Part shown: one piece after another, positions 1 through 10,200 of the stretch
Numbering within the stretch: the stretch's first letter is position 1
Layout of the letters: every line of letters begins with the position of its first letter
From: an uncultured Flavobacteriales bacterium
GTDB lineage: Bacteria > Bacteroidota > Bacteroidia > Flavobacteriales > BACL11
Length of the DNA stretch: 64,000 nt
Direction: 5' to 3'
NCBI GenBank assembly: GCA_905612305.1
Contig: CAJQRK010000005.1
Span: 1 to 64,000, forward strand
The notes under the pieces: model-generated
Seen by the model: the letters and a program-made list of their open reading frames with translations, nothing else
What the model was told of the DNA's origin: nothing
Database searches by the model: none
Translations under genes and position numbers: made by a program

Positions 1-57
1 GGATACAGTCAACTACAAAAAAGTTGTACATTGCACAAATCTAAATTAAATAAGTAA

Positions 58-534
58 ATGCTAGAATTTGATTTCATAGAAAAACAATATTTAGGACTAA
101 ATAAAATGTCGCTTACCAGAAGAATGTCTTTGGCGATTTTTTGTTTTGTAGCGTATTATTGGCGCGAAAGTCATGAAAAATCAGGAGAGCTATACTTCTT
201 TCTTGGAATTGCAATTATGGTCATTTCAATTTCACTATTGTTTATTTTACATTTTAAAACACAAGTAAAAAATGGGAGCATTATTTTGGATGGGTTATGG
301 ACTTCACGAAAAATAAAGATCGATACTGTTAGTGTTGTTTCTGTTAAAAAAGTACAATACAGCAAATATATTTTGAATAGGGCCGTTTATAATCTACACT
401 TAAAAGGAACAATTCGTTTTTATACGAGAGGAACTGATGCCGTGGAATTGATTGATAAAGATGGATTGGTTTATCTTATTGGAAGCCAAAAATCAGAAGA
501 ATTAACAAGAGTGATTCAAAATAAGTTAAGTTAA
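58..534 (+). CDS. Small two-TM membrane protein, PH-domain-like
   Basis: Hypothetical membrane protein of 158 residues. Two hydrophobic stretches are visible: about residues 22-34 (IFCFVAYYW) and 46-64 (YFFLGIAIMVISISLLFIL). They are followed by a soluble beta-rich region with alternating hydrophobic residues and a closing line on membership of a sequence (LVYLIGSQKSEELTRVI). This layout resembles small bacterial PH-like (YdbS-type) membrane proteins, but no diagnostic motif is present and the function is unknown. It ends 2 nt before the dsbD-like gene, so the two are probably co-transcribed. An alternative start at Met17 would shorten the protein to 142 residues. Confidence 0.7.
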   Translation: MLEFDFIEKQYLGLNKMSLTRRMSLAIFCFVAYYWRESHEKSGELYFFLGIAIMVISISLLFILHFKTQVKNGSIILDGLWTSRKIKIDTVSVVSVKKVQYSKYILNRAVYNLHLKGTIRFYTRGTDAVELIDKDGLVYLIGSQKSEELTRVIQNKLS

Positions 535-536
535 TA

Positions 537-2543
537 ATGAAGAGAATATTAGTATCAATTTTCACACTACTCAGTGTAATAACATCAGCTCAAATTTTAG
601 ACCCTGTAAGTTGGAGTTTTGCTCAACAGCAACTTTCTGATAATGAGATTGAATTACAATTTAATGCTAGCATTGAAGACCATTGGCATTTATATTCGCA
701 ACATCTCCATGAAGGAGTTGATGCATATCCAACAGAATTTATTTTCATAACCAAAGAAGGCTATCAATTAGTTGATGGTATGATTGAGCCAGAGCCTATT
801 AGAGAAGCTGACCCGAACTTTGATAATATTATACTACCATATTTTGAAGGTGAAGTCTCTTTTTCTCAGAAAATAAAGATTCTTACTTCAAATCCCTTTA
901 CTATAAAAGGAGAAATCAATTTTATGTCATGTGATGAGTCTCAATGTGTTTTCCCAATGCCCGTTTCTTTTTCGTTTAACATCAATTCGGATGGTAGTAT
1001 TCAAGAAGCAGAAGAACAGGAGATAGTTACGAATCAGGATATTGAAAATACAGAAAAATATAATGATGCATTAGTAGATTTGGATAATCCTTCTTCTGAT
1101 TGTGGAGAAAAGAAAACGCATGAAAACACCTTATGGGCTATCTTTATTTTAGGGCTACTAGGAGGTTTAATTGCACTGATAACGCCTTGCGTGTTCCCTA
1201 TGATACCGCTCACGGTAAGTTTCTTTACTAAGGCAGAAAAAGGTAAGGGTATGTTTAATGCGGTAATGTATGGATTTTTTATAATGCTAATCTATTTTTT
1301 ATTAAGCATTCCTTTTCATTTAATGCCAAATATTGACCCAGAAATTTTAAATCAGATTTCTACTAATAGTTGGTTAAATTTATTCTTTTTCGCCATCTTT
1401 ATAGCTTTTGCTTTTTCCTTTTTCGGATATTATGAACTTGCATTGCCGAGTAAATGGGGCAATAAAGCTGATTCTGGCTCAAATGTTGGAGGGTTAATTG
1501 GAATATTTTTTATGGCACTTACTTTAGCCATTGTTTCTTTTTCTTGTACGGGGCCAATTTTAGGTTCGTTATTGGCAGGAACTTTAGGTGGGGACGTAAG
1601 CACAGTTGTTATTTTAGGAATGGAATTTAAGATGGTTGCCACTAAATTAACTGTTGGGATGACAGGTTTTGGTTTAGCATTGGGCTTCCCATTTGCTGTA
1701 TTTGCGTTATTTCCAAAATTATTAAACGCCCTACCACAATCAGGAGGGTGGTTGAATTCAGTAAAAGTTATATTAGGATTCTTGGAAGTTGCACTAGCAA
1801 TTAAGTTTCTTTCAAATGCTGATATGGTAGAGCAATGGGGATTGATAAAAAGAGAAACATTCTTTGTGCTGTGGTTTATAATTGGAGCACTAACAGTATT
1901 ATATTTAATTGGAAACATTAAGTTTCCCCATGATTCCAAATTATTAAAAATTTCCAAAATGCGGTATGGTTTTATTTTATCGTTTCTACTTTTTACCATC
2001 TATCTTGTTCCGGGGATGTTTGGTTCGCATTTAAACTGGTGGGAGCATGAGGCGTTAAGCGGCTTCCCTCCACCGTTAAGTTATAGTTATACTTATGAGC
2101 AAGAAGATAAAGAAATATTCTTTGATTATTGGGAAGCGATAGATTACGCTGAGAAAGAAGGTAAGGCTGTATTTATAGATTTTACAGGCTGGGCTTGTGT
2201 GAATTGCAGAAAGATGGAAGAAAATGTATTCCCTGATGTAGAGGAATTATTAGAGCAATATGTGCTTTGCCAACTTTATGTAGATGAAAAAACATTATTA
2301 GAAAATGCAGAAACGGTTGTTGTTCCGACTTCTGATGGAGGGACAAAAAAGAAAACCCTAACTACTATTGGAAATAAATGGAGCACCTTACAAGCAGTTA
2401 CATACGCAAGCTCATCTCAGCCATACTATGTGCTTTATAGTCCAAAAGATGGTCTATTAACTAACCCTATTGGATATACTCCAGATATTAGTGAATTTGA
2501 AAGTTGGCTAAAATGTGGTTTAGATGAATTCAAGAAACAATGA
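537..2543 (+). CDS. dsbD: Thiol:disulfide interchange protein, DsbD family
   Basis: Transfers electrons from the cytoplasm across the inner membrane to periplasmic thiol proteins. Signal peptide about residues 1-19 (ending SAQ). The N-terminal DsbD-alpha-like domain (about 20-150) carries the pair SCDESQC. The transmembrane CcdA-like core (about 195-500) has the hallmark TPCVFPMIP and a second redox Cys in FSCTGP. The C-terminal thioredoxin domain has WACVNCRKM near residue 553, i.e. a CxxC site. The 668-residue length fits the three-domain family. The stop overlaps the next start by 4 nt (ATGA), suggesting translational coupling to the FkbM gene. The TlpA-like protein at 23307-23816 is a plausible periplasmic partner (inference). 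Confidence 0.93.
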   Translation: MKRILVSIFTLLSVITSAQILDPVSWSFAQQQLSDNEIELQFNASIEDHWHLYSQHLHEGVDAYPTEFIFITKEGYQLVDGMIEPEPIREADPNFDNIILPYFEGEVSFSQKIKILTSNPFTIKGEINFMSCDESQCVFPMPVSFSFNINSDGSIQEAEEQEIVTNQDIENTEKYNDALVDLDNPSSDCGEKKTHENTLWAIFILGLLGGLIALITPCVFPMIPLTVSFFTKAEKGKGMFNAVMYGFFIMLIYFLLSIPFHLMPNIDPEILNQISTNSWLNLFFFAIFIAFAFSFFGYYELALPSKWGNKADSGSNVGGLIGIFFMALTLAIVSFSCTGPILGSLLAGTLGGDVSTVVILGMEFKMVATKLTVGMTGFGLALGFPFAVFALFPKLLNALPQSGGWLNSVKVILGFLEVALAIKFLSNADMVEQWGLIKRETFFVLWFIIGALTVLYLIGNIKFPHDSKLLKISKMRYGFILSFLLFTIYLVPGMFGSHLNWWEHEALSGFPPPLSYSYTYEQEDKEIFFDYWEAIDYAEKEGKAVFIDFTGWACVNCRKMEENVFPDVEELLEQYVLCQLYVDEKTLLENAETVVVPTSDGGTKKKTLTTIGNKWSTLQAVTYASSSQPYYVLYSPKDGLLTNPIGYTPDISEFESWLKCGLDEFKKQ

Positions 2544-3308
2544 TAAAGAAATTTTTCAAAAATGTTCTAATTTTTTTATTTGGAAATAAATTGCGCATTA
2601 TGAAAATGCGAGAAGGATTATTTAAGGGTATTTTTCTTGAAATAAATATAAAAAACCAACTTGCTCTTATATTTGGCTTTCCAGAAGTTCATTTGCAAGA
2701 AATTCTTAAAAAATATAAAAGCAGATGATGTAGTATTTGATATTGGAGCTAATATCGGATATGTAAGTATTGCTATGAGTAAATTAGTTGGTAAAAAAGG
2801 AAAAGTTTATTCTTTTGAGGCTATTCCTGAAACTGCACAAAAGTGTATGAGAAATTTAAACTTAAATTCTTGCAATAATGTTTTTTTAACAAATAAAGCA
2901 GTATCACATAAAGCTGAAAAAGTTATTTTTCGAATACCTGAAGGTGGAGAAAATCACCCAATGGCGAGTATGGTTTGGCATAAGAAAATGGAAAACATCA
3001 AGAACATTGAAGTTGAAACAATAGTAATAGATTTCGATTTAAGATTTAATTCATTATCTCCATCTTTTTTAAAAATAGATGTTGAAGGTGCAGAAGGGAA
3101 TGTGGTTTTAGGGATGGAAAAGTTAATAAAGAAGTGTCATCCTGTAATTTTTATTGAATGCTCAAAAGCAGGAAGAAAAATAGTTTGGGAAGTCTTAAAA
3201 AAGATTCATTATTCTTGCTATCATGCAGTTACTAAAGAACACATTTCAGAATTCAAAAAATATTGGTCAGATGATTTTATTTGGATTCCTAAGAATAAAA
3301 TATTATAG
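2540..3308 (+). pseudogene. FkbM-family methyltransferase, interrupted by a frameshift
   Basis: Two overlapping frames together make one FkbM-type SAM-dependent methyltransferase. The first (2540-2728) gives the N-terminus and ends shortly after EILKKYK. The second, in the +1 frame, continues at about 2721 with ADDVVFDIGANIGYVS, the SAM-binding motif I of the family, and runs to 3308 with the further motifs SFEAIPETA and LKIDVEGAE. One extra A in the A6 run (2708-2713) or the A4 run (2717-2720) explains the break. The full product would be about 255 residues. The downstream frame has an in-frame ATG at 2661, but translation from there would give an out-of-frame, unnatural N-terminus. This may be a real mutation or a base-calling error in a homopolymer. 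The substrate is unknown; FkbM enzymes O-methylate sugars and small molecules. Confidence 0.8.
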
Positions 3309-3399
3309 AGGTATATTAATTTATAAAAATACATTCTGTTTCAGGGAGGCTATCCAATATCGATTCTTGGACAGAGGGAGTTGGGCTGGATAAAAATTT

Positions 3400-3407
3400 T
3401 ATATTTG
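3400..3407 (+). promoter_or_regulatory. Bacteroidota -7 promoter element (TATATTTG)
   Basis: Exact match to the Bacteroidota -7 consensus TAnnTTTG, ending 21 nt before the ATG of the M42 peptidase gene. No convincing -33 TTTG at the usual spacing. The 120-nt gap after the FkbM gene otherwise shows nothing recognisable. Confidence 0.6.
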
Positions 3408-3428
3408 CACTTTAAAATTTAAATTATT

Positions 3429-4517
3429 ATGGCAAAGAAAAAGATAATTACTAAAAAATCAGAAGCTTTTTTAGAGAAATATATTAATAACCCATCTCCA
3501 ACAGGGTTTGAAAGTGAAGGGCAAAAAATGTGGTTGGACTACATTAAACCCTACATTGACACTCATTTTGTAGATACCTACGGAACAGTAGTTGGGGTGA
3601 TAAATCCTGATGCAAAATATAAGGTGGTCATTGAAGCTCATGCAGATGAGATATCATGGTTTGTTCACTATATAACAAAAGATGGATTTATCTACTTAAG
3701 AAGAAATGGAGGCTCTGACCATCAGATAGCTCCTTCCAAAAGAGTAAATATACACACTAAGAAAGGAATGGTAAAGGCAGTGTTTGGTTGGCCAGCAATC
3801 CATACCAGAAGTGGCGCTACTGAAAAAGCTCCTAAATTGGATAATATCTTTTTGGATTGTGGAGCAAAAGTTAAAGAAGAAGTAGAAAAAATGGGCATTC
3901 ATGTGGGCTGTGTCGTTACATATGAAGATAAGTTTATGATATTGAATAAGAACTTTTATCTGGGCAGGGCTTTAGATAACCGTATTGGTGGCTTTATGAT
4001 AGCTGAGGTGGCGCGTTTGTTAAAAGAGAATAAAGTAAAATTACCTTTCGGACTATACATTACTAATTCGGTACAAGAGGAAGTAGGCTTGAGAGGAGCG
4101 CAAATGATTGTAGATACGATAAGACCTGATGTTGCTATTGTAACGGATGTTTGCCATGATACAGGAACGCCAATGATAGACAAGATAAAACAAGGAGATA
4201 CAAAATGTGGAGATGGTCCGGTTTTGACATACGGCCCTGCAGTTCAAAATAATTTATTAGAGTTAATTATTAAGACTGCTGAAAAGAATAAAATTCCTTT
4301 CCAAAGAATGGCTGCTTCTCGTGCAACAGGTACGGATACGGATGCTTTTGCTTATTCAACGGGCGGAGTCGCTTCTTCTTTGATATCGCTTGCGCTAAGG
4401 TATATGCATACTACTGTTGAAACTGTACATAAGGATGATGTTGAAGATGTAATACGATTGATTTATGAATCTTTACAAAAGATTAAAAATAATCATGATT
4501 TTAGGTATTTGAAATAA
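3429..4517 (+). CDS. M42 family metallopeptidase (aminopeptidase)
   Basis: Zinc- or cobalt-dependent cytoplasmic aminopeptidase of the M42 (FrvX/YpdE/TET) family, which forms large oligomers that trim peptides. Metal ligands and catalytic residues can be seen in order: His in EAHADEI (about residue 66), Asp in ALDNRIGG (about 181), the Glu pair in QEEVGLRGA (about 215), Asp in TDVCHDTG, and a late His in HTTVETVHKDD. The length of 362 fits the family. Members are sometimes labelled endoglucanase, but the residues seen are those of peptidases. It has its own promoter and sits alone between an FkbM gene and an SPFH gene. Confidence 0.92.
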   Translation: MAKKKIITKKSEAFLEKYINNPSPTGFESEGQKMWLDYIKPYIDTHFVDTYGTVVGVINPDAKYKVVIEAHADEISWFVHYITKDGFIYLRRNGGSDHQIAPSKRVNIHTKKGMVKAVFGWPAIHTRSGATEKAPKLDNIFLDCGAKVKEEVEKMGIHVGCVVTYEDKFMILNKNFYLGRALDNRIGGFMIAEVARLLKENKVKLPFGLYITNSVQEEVGLRGAQMIVDTIRPDVAIVTDVCHDTGTPMIDKIKQGDTKCGDGPVLTYGPAVQNNLLELIIKTAEKNKIPFQRMAASRATGTDTDAFAYSTGGVASSLISLALRYMHTTVETVHKDDVEDVIRLIYESLQKIKNNHDFRYLK

Positions 4518-4553
4518 AATTTAAGAAAGATCCAATTAGCTTCATTTCTTGAT

Positions 4554-4561
4554 TATATTTG
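4554..4561 (+). promoter_or_regulatory. Bacteroidota -7 promoter element (TATATTTG)
   Basis: Exact TAnnTTTG match ending 23 nt before the SPFH gene start. It is identical to the element upstream of the preceding M42 gene, which suggests separate transcription of the two genes. Confidence 0.6.
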
Positions 4562-4584
4562 AGCAATTAATTAAAAAATAAAAA

Positions 4585-5505
4585 ATGGAAACAGGAATAG
4601 ATTTAGGAATGATTACCTATATTATTATCGTAGTCATCTTATTGAAGGGCACGCTATATATGGTGAAGCAACAAACGGCAGTTGTTATTGAGCGTTTAGG
4701 TAAGTTTCATAAAGTATCTGGGGCAGGACTGCAGTTTAAAATTCCATTAATTGACAGTATCGCAGGAGATATTAATTTGAAAGTTAGAGAATTGCCTGTT
4801 GAGGTTGAAACAAAAACTAAGGATGATGTATTCGTTAAGGTTATTGTCTCTGTTCAATTTTTTGTTGTTGATTCTATTAGCGGTATAGAAGATTCTTTTT
4901 ATAAATTAAACAATCCTGAACGTCAAATTCAATCTTATGTATTTGATTCTATTCGCTCTGAAGTGCCAAAGATGGAATTAGATGCAGTATTTGCAGAAAA
5001 AGATAAAATTGCAATAGCAGTTAAGAATGAGCTTTCGGAAACTATGCAGCAATTTGGTTTCGACTTTATAAAAGCTTTGGTTACTGATATTGATCCTGAC
5101 TCAAAAGTTAAACATGCAATGAATGAAATTAATGCGGCTAAGCGAATGAAAGAAGCTGCTAAAGAGGAAGCAGCAGCAGCAAAAATTAGAGTAATTGCAG
5201 CTGCTGAAGCGGATGCTGAAAGTAAGCGTTTGGCTGGGGAAGGTATTGCCCTACAGCGTATTGCTATTGCTAACGGATTGAAAGAATCAGTTGCTGAGGT
5301 GAAGTTAGCAATGGAGGACCATGTTACTAGTCAAGATGTTATGAATATGCTATTTATGACTCAACATTATGAAACGGTTGCTAAGCTTTCTGAAAATAAT
5401 ACGAGTACTATATTTATGCCCTACTCTCCTGATAATGTAGGGGACTTACAAATGCAAATTCAAAGTAGCTTATTGGCAGTGGATGCAATGAAAAAGAAGA
5501 AATAG
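4585..5505 (+). CDS. SPFH/band 7 family membrane protein (stomatin-like)
   Basis: Membrane scaffold protein of the SPFH (stomatin/prohibitin/flotillin/HflK/C) superfamily. One N-terminal membrane segment (about residues 9-27, ITYIIIVVILLKGTLYMV) is followed by the band 7 domain beginning QQTAVVIERLGKF and GLQFKIPLID. An Ala/Glu-rich helical coiled region (about 185-225, AAKEEAAAAKIRVIAAAEA) follows and is typical of oligomerising members. The 306-residue length matches QmcA-type proteins. No NfeD partner gene is adjacent. Such proteins organise membrane domains and modulate FtsH-type proteolysis in other bacteria; the role here is not determined. Confidence 0.88.
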   Translation: METGIDLGMITYIIIVVILLKGTLYMVKQQTAVVIERLGKFHKVSGAGLQFKIPLIDSIAGDINLKVRELPVEVETKTKDDVFVKVIVSVQFFVVDSISGIEDSFYKLNNPERQIQSYVFDSIRSEVPKMELDAVFAEKDKIAIAVKNELSETMQQFGFDFIKALVTDIDPDSKVKHAMNEINAAKRMKEAAKEEAAAAKIRVIAAAEADAESKRLAGEGIALQRIAIANGLKESVAEVKLAMEDHVTSQDVMNMLFMTQHYETVAKLSENNTSTIFMPYSPDNVGDLQMQIQSSLLAVDAMKKKK

Positions 5506-5617
5506 AAAGTAGCCTCAATAAAAAAGGTTTGCTCTTTTATGTTTACAGTGATGGCACGGTTGAGAAGAGACTTGTGATTGAATAAAGAATTTGTAGAAAA
5601 ATAGAACTACAACATTC

Positions 5618-6196
5618 TTATTTTCTAACCTCTTTGTATCTAAAACAATCAACAGTATGGTCGTTTACCATTCCCATGGCTTGCATGTGGGCGTAAACAA
5701 TAGTTGAACCCACAAACTTAAAACCTCTACTTTTTAGATCTTTAGAAATTTTATCAGATAAAGGAGTGTTTACCGGCATTTCACTCATATTGGTAAAGTT
5801 GTTTTGTACAACTTTTCCATCTACAAAGTCCCAAAGGTATTTGCTAAATGTTTCAAACTCTTTTTGTACTTCTATAAAAGCAATAGCGTTTGTTTTGGCT
5901 GCTTTTATTTTTAAGGTATTTCTAATAATTCCAGCATCTAGCTTTAATACAGCTAGTTTTTCATCAGAATAATTAGCAATTTTTTGAAAATCAAAATTAT
6001 CAAAAGCAGTGCGAAAGTTTTCTTTTTTTCTGAGAATAGTAATCCAACTTAGTCCCGCCTGAAAAGTTTCTAATAATAAAAATTCAAATATCTTAGCATC
6101 CTCATAAACAGGAACTCCCCATTCTTTGTCATGGTACTTTATATAGAGTTCGTCATCTTTCGGCCAGTTGCATCTCTTTTTATTAGTTGTATCCAC
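5618..6196 (-). CDS. tag: DNA-3-methyladenine glycosylase I
   Basis: Removes 3-methyladenine from alkylated DNA as the first step of base excision repair. The whole 192-residue protein follows the Tag family: N-terminal KRCNWPKDDELYIKYHDKEW, then FQAGLSWITILRKKENF, DAGIIRN and SRGFKFVGSTIVYAHMQAMG, ending NDHTVDCFRY. The structural zinc ligands of E. coli Tag are matched by Cys9, the His of KYHD, and the His and Cys of NDHTVDC. The gene overlaps the end of the DUF3089 gene by 14 nt, so it is probably the last gene of a secA-DUF3089-tag operon. Confidence is high because every conserved block is intact. Confidence 0.95.
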   Translation of the reverse strand: MDTTNKKRCNWPKDDELYIKYHDKEWGVPVYEDAKIFEFLLLETFQAGLSWITILRKKENFRTAFDNFDFQKIANYSDEKLAVLKLDAGIIRNTLKIKAAKTNAIAFIEVQKEFETFSKYLWDFVDGKVVQNNFTNMSEMPVNTPLSDKISKDLKSRGFKFVGSTIVYAHMQAMGMVNDHTVDCFRYKEVRK

Positions 6197-7220
6197 TTCC
6201 TTTTAATCGATATCTTAGGTTATTTCTAATGTTTATCCAATATAAATTGTAATCTGCTATATGGTAGTTTTTCATTTTATAAAAACTAGCAAAAGGAATT
6301 TTTATGGGTTTAATCCAAACCACTCCATTATCCGTATATGCTTCTATTGAATTTGGATAATGTATTTTATGATTCTTAAAAAGAATACCTAGATGTTCTT
6401 CCTTTTTTGAAAGTAAATTATTAGTTTGCCAACTAATAGGATTTACACATGCAATACTGTCAGAAACTTCCCAGTCTTTGGGGAAATACCCTTCTGCTAA
6501 TGTTCGCCAAGAAAGAAAGCAATCTAATTGATTAGGCGAGCTGCACGGGGGTAAATCCTTATGGAACTGTTTGATTGGCATTCCTGGTAGGTAACTAATA
6601 AGTAGTCTATTTCTCATACTGTCATTTTCAAGAATTATTTCCTTTAATAATCTTTCTGTATGATTAGTGCCTTGACTATGTCCAGCAATTATAAATTTAT
6701 TTCCCTTATTAAAATTCCCCCAATAATAAATGAATGCATTTTTCACATCAGAATAGGCAACCTCAAAGGCCTGTAATCCATTTTCTAAATCGTAATAAGA
6801 TTGAATATGCATCTGCCTATAATGTGGAGCATAAATATTTGCAATACCTAAGTAAACACTTGCTTGATTTTTTATAGCTGCGCTCCCAATTTCTTTATTT
6901 AGTTTTTTGTCGTTTATATCTGCGTTCCATCCATTTCCTTTAAAATAAAGAGTAGGATGTACAAAAAATACATCTATTATAGGTTTAGAGTTGTATGTAG
7001 AATCTATATAATTTTTTGGAAGACTTGCGTAATGATTTTCTTTTTCAGGATGCTCTACCCAATATTTCAGATCAGAATAGTTTGGTGTATCTCCTGATAA
7101 ATTTATGTCAAAATTATGCTCTGGAGTATCCTTCTTCTCAGGAATAAGTTTGTAAGTTTTACAAGCAGTAACATTTATTAGCAAGAAGATAAAAAGCAGA
7201 TTTCTAATTAAGTATCTCAT
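6183..7220 (-). CDS. DUF3089 alpha/beta-hydrolase-like lipoprotein
   Basis: Predicted outer-membrane or periplasmic lipoprotein with a DUF3089 domain, which adopts an alpha/beta-hydrolase fold. A lipoprotein signal ends at Cys20 (INVTAC). The family block DVFFVHPTLYFKGN appears near residue 84, and the nucleophile elbow GHSQG (about residue 181) supplies the likely catalytic Ser. The substrate is unknown; an esterase or lipase-like activity is only an inference from the fold. It lies 12 nt downstream of secA and overlaps tag, so it is co-transcribed with both, though no functional link is evident. Confidence 0.85.
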   Translation of the reverse strand: MRYLIRNLLFIFLLINVTACKTYKLIPEKKDTPEHNFDINLSGDTPNYSDLKYWVEHPEKENHYASLPKNYIDSTYNSKPIIDVFFVHPTLYFKGNGWNADINDKKLNKEIGSAAIKNQASVYLGIANIYAPHYRQMHIQSYYDLENGLQAFEVAYSDVKNAFIYYWGNFNKGNKFIIAGHSQGTNHTERLLKEIILENDSMRNRLLISYLPGMPIKQFHKDLPPCSSPNQLDCFLSWRTLAEGYFPKDWEVSDSIACVNPISWQTNNLLSKKEEHLGILFKNHKIHYPNSIEAYTDNGVVWIKPIKIPFASFYKMKNYHIADYNLYWINIRNNLRYRLKGSGYN

Positions 7221-7232
7221 CTTTCTTACTTT

Positions 7233-10200
7233 TTATTTCCCATGACATTTCTTGAATTTCTTCCCGCTTCCACATGGGCAGGGAGCATTACGCTCTACTT
7301 TTTCTTCAGCTCTTATAGGTTGTGCTTTTGGCTTTTGTTTTCCTGCTTGCTGAGGTGTGTTTGCTGAATTTTCCGGTCTGCTTGTTTGATGATTTTCAGC
7401 TCTGTGCTTATCTTCTTGTACTGCTGATTGTGTAGGTAAGCCAGCCTTAATTAAGAAAGAAACAATATCTTTATTTACTTTGTTAATTAATGCTTTAAAC
7501 AAATTGAAAGATTCAAATTTGTAAATTAAAAGTGGATCTTTCTGCTCATAACTTGCAGTTTGTACCGCTTGTTTCAAATCATCCATTTCGCGTAAATGCT
7601 CTTTCCAAATATCGTCAATAATTGCAAGTGTTACACTTTTTTCAATAGCTTCTGCAATGTTTCCTCCTTCCGAATCGTGTGCTTCTTTCAGACTAGTAAC
7701 TACTTGTAATGTTTTTAATCCATCAGTGAAAGGGATAACAATGTTTTCGTAAGTTGCTGATTGATTTTCAAAAACATCCTTAATTACAGGGTAAGCTTGC
7801 TGGGCAATTGCAGTTGATTTTGTTTGATAGCTTTGGTAACAATTTTCATATACCTTTTCAGTTAGTGCATCTACTGAACTATCTTTGAACTCTTGTTCAT
7901 TTACAGGAGATTGAGTAGCCAACAAGCGAATAAGCTCAATTTTGAAAGTATTATAATCTTTTGCCTCATGCAAATCTCCTACTATATTTTCGCATGTATC
8001 ATATATCATATTTGCTACATCTAATGACAAACGATCGCCATGTAAAGCATGTCTTCTTTTCTTGTAAATAACTTCTCGTTGCTGGTTCATTACATCATCA
8101 TATTCCAATAGTCTTTTTCTAACCCCAAAGTTATTTTCCTCTACTTTCTTTTGTGCTCTTTCAATGGAGTTACTAACCATAGAGTGCTGGATAACTTCCC
8201 CTTCTTCTAGTCCCATTCTATCCATTAATTTAGCTATTCTTTCCGAACCGAATAGTCGCATTAATTTATCTTCAAGCGATATATAAAATTGAGTAGAGCC
8301 TGGATCTCCTTGTCTTCCTGAACGCCCTCTTAATTGCCTGTCTACCCTTCTGGAATCATGCCTTTCTGTTCCAACAATCGCTAACCCTCCAGCTTTTTTT
8401 ACTTCTTCCGAAAGTTTAATATCCGTACCTCTACCAGCCATATTGGTGGCAATGGTTACAGCAGCCGCTTTACCTGCTCCGGCTACAATATCCGCTTCCT
8501 TTTGGTGCATCTTTGCATTCAGTACATTGTGCTTTATTCCTCTTTTTCTAAGGATAGTACTGAGTAATTCAGAAATTTCAACTGAAGTTGTTCCTACCAA
8601 TATAGGTCTTCCCTGTTCGGTAAGTTTTACAATATCTTCAATTACAGCATTGTATTTTTCACGATTGGTTTTAAATACTAAATCCTCCTTATCATCTCTT
8701 TGTATTGGACGGTTAGGCGGTATAGCAACTACATCCAATTTGTAAATTTCCCAAAATTCTCCTGCTTCCGTTTCAGCAGTACCTGTCATCCCAGCAATCT
8801 TGTTGTACATTCTGAAATAATTTTGCAAAGTTACTGTTGCGTAAGTTTGGGTAGCAGCTTCAATCTTTACATTTTCTTTTGCTTCAATCGCTTGGTGTAA
8901 TCCGTCAGAATATCTTCTTCCGTCCATTATACGGCCTGTCTGCTCGTCAACAATTTTTACTTTGTTGTCCATTACTACATATTCAGTATCTTTTTCGAAT
9001 AAGGTATAGGCTTTTAGTAATTGATTTATGGTGTGTATGCGTTCGCTTTTAATTCCAAAATCTCGTAATAGTACTTCTTTTTTATCCGCTTTTTCTTTTT
9101 CACTTCCGCTTGATTTTTCAAGGATTGCAATTTCAGCTCCAACATCAGGAAGGATAAAGAAATCTTTGTTTTCAGTTGAGCTTGTCATCAATTCCAATCC
9201 TTTTTCAGTAAGTTCAATGGAATTTGATTTCTCATCAATCACAAAATAAAGCTCCTCATCAACAAGGTGCATTTCCTTATTTTGGTCTTGCATATAATGG
9301 TTTTCAGTTTTTTGCAACTGAATTTTAACCCCTTCTTCACTCAAGTATTTTATCAGGGCTTTGTTTCTTGGCAATCCTCTAAAAGCTCTAAGTAAATTAA
9401 ACCCTCCATCTTTATTGTTTCCTTCAGTAATTAGTTTCTTAGCATCAGAAAGTACTGTTGTTACATATTTTTTTTGGGCAGCTACTAATTGGTCAACCTT
9501 GTGTTTAAAATCATTATACTCATGCTTATCTCCTTGTGGAGTTGGTCCTGAAATAATTAAAGGCGTTCGAGCATCATCAATTAACACAGAGTCTACTTCA
9601 TCAACAATAGCGTAGTGTAGCTTTCTTTGCACCAAATCATTTGCTCGTTTTGCCATATTATCTCTAAGATAATCAAAACCAAACTCATTGTTAGTGCCAT
9701 AAGTAATATCGGCTAAATAGGCTTTTCTCCTTTGGTCAGAATTAGGCTGATGATTGTCAATGCAGTCAATACTCATTCCATGAAATTGGAATAAAGGCCC
9801 CATCCATTGAGCATCCCTTTTTGCTAAATAATTATTTACTGTTACCAAATGCACCCCCAATCCTGTAAGTGCGTTCAAATAAATAGGTAGGGTGGCAGAT
9901 AAAGTTTTTCCTTCACCAGTTTGCATCTCAGCAATCTTTCCTTGATGAAGCACAACTCCTCCAATTAACTGAACATCATAATGAACCATGTCCCAAACAA
10001 CGTCTATTCCTGCAGCATTCCATGTAGTTTTGTAAGAAGCATTATCCGTCTCAATACTTACAAAATCTTTTGTGGCAGCAAGTTCTTTGTCGTTTTCAGT
10101 TGCTGTAACTTTTAGATTGTCATTTTCTATAAATCGTTTGGCAGTTTCTTTTATAACGGCAAAGGCTTGCGGGAGGATGGTATTTAAGATTTCCTCAGTT

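Noticed and set aside
1430..1999. Long antisense open frame inside the dsbD-like gene
   Set aside because: It lies wholly within a well-supported gene and its translation has no recognisable domain; such shadows are common in AT-rich coding DNA.
2661..2728. Programmed ribosomal frameshift in the FkbM gene
   Set aside because: The shift needed is +1, whereas A-rich slippery sites normally give -1, and no pseudoknot or stimulatory element is apparent. An indel in a homopolymer is simpler.
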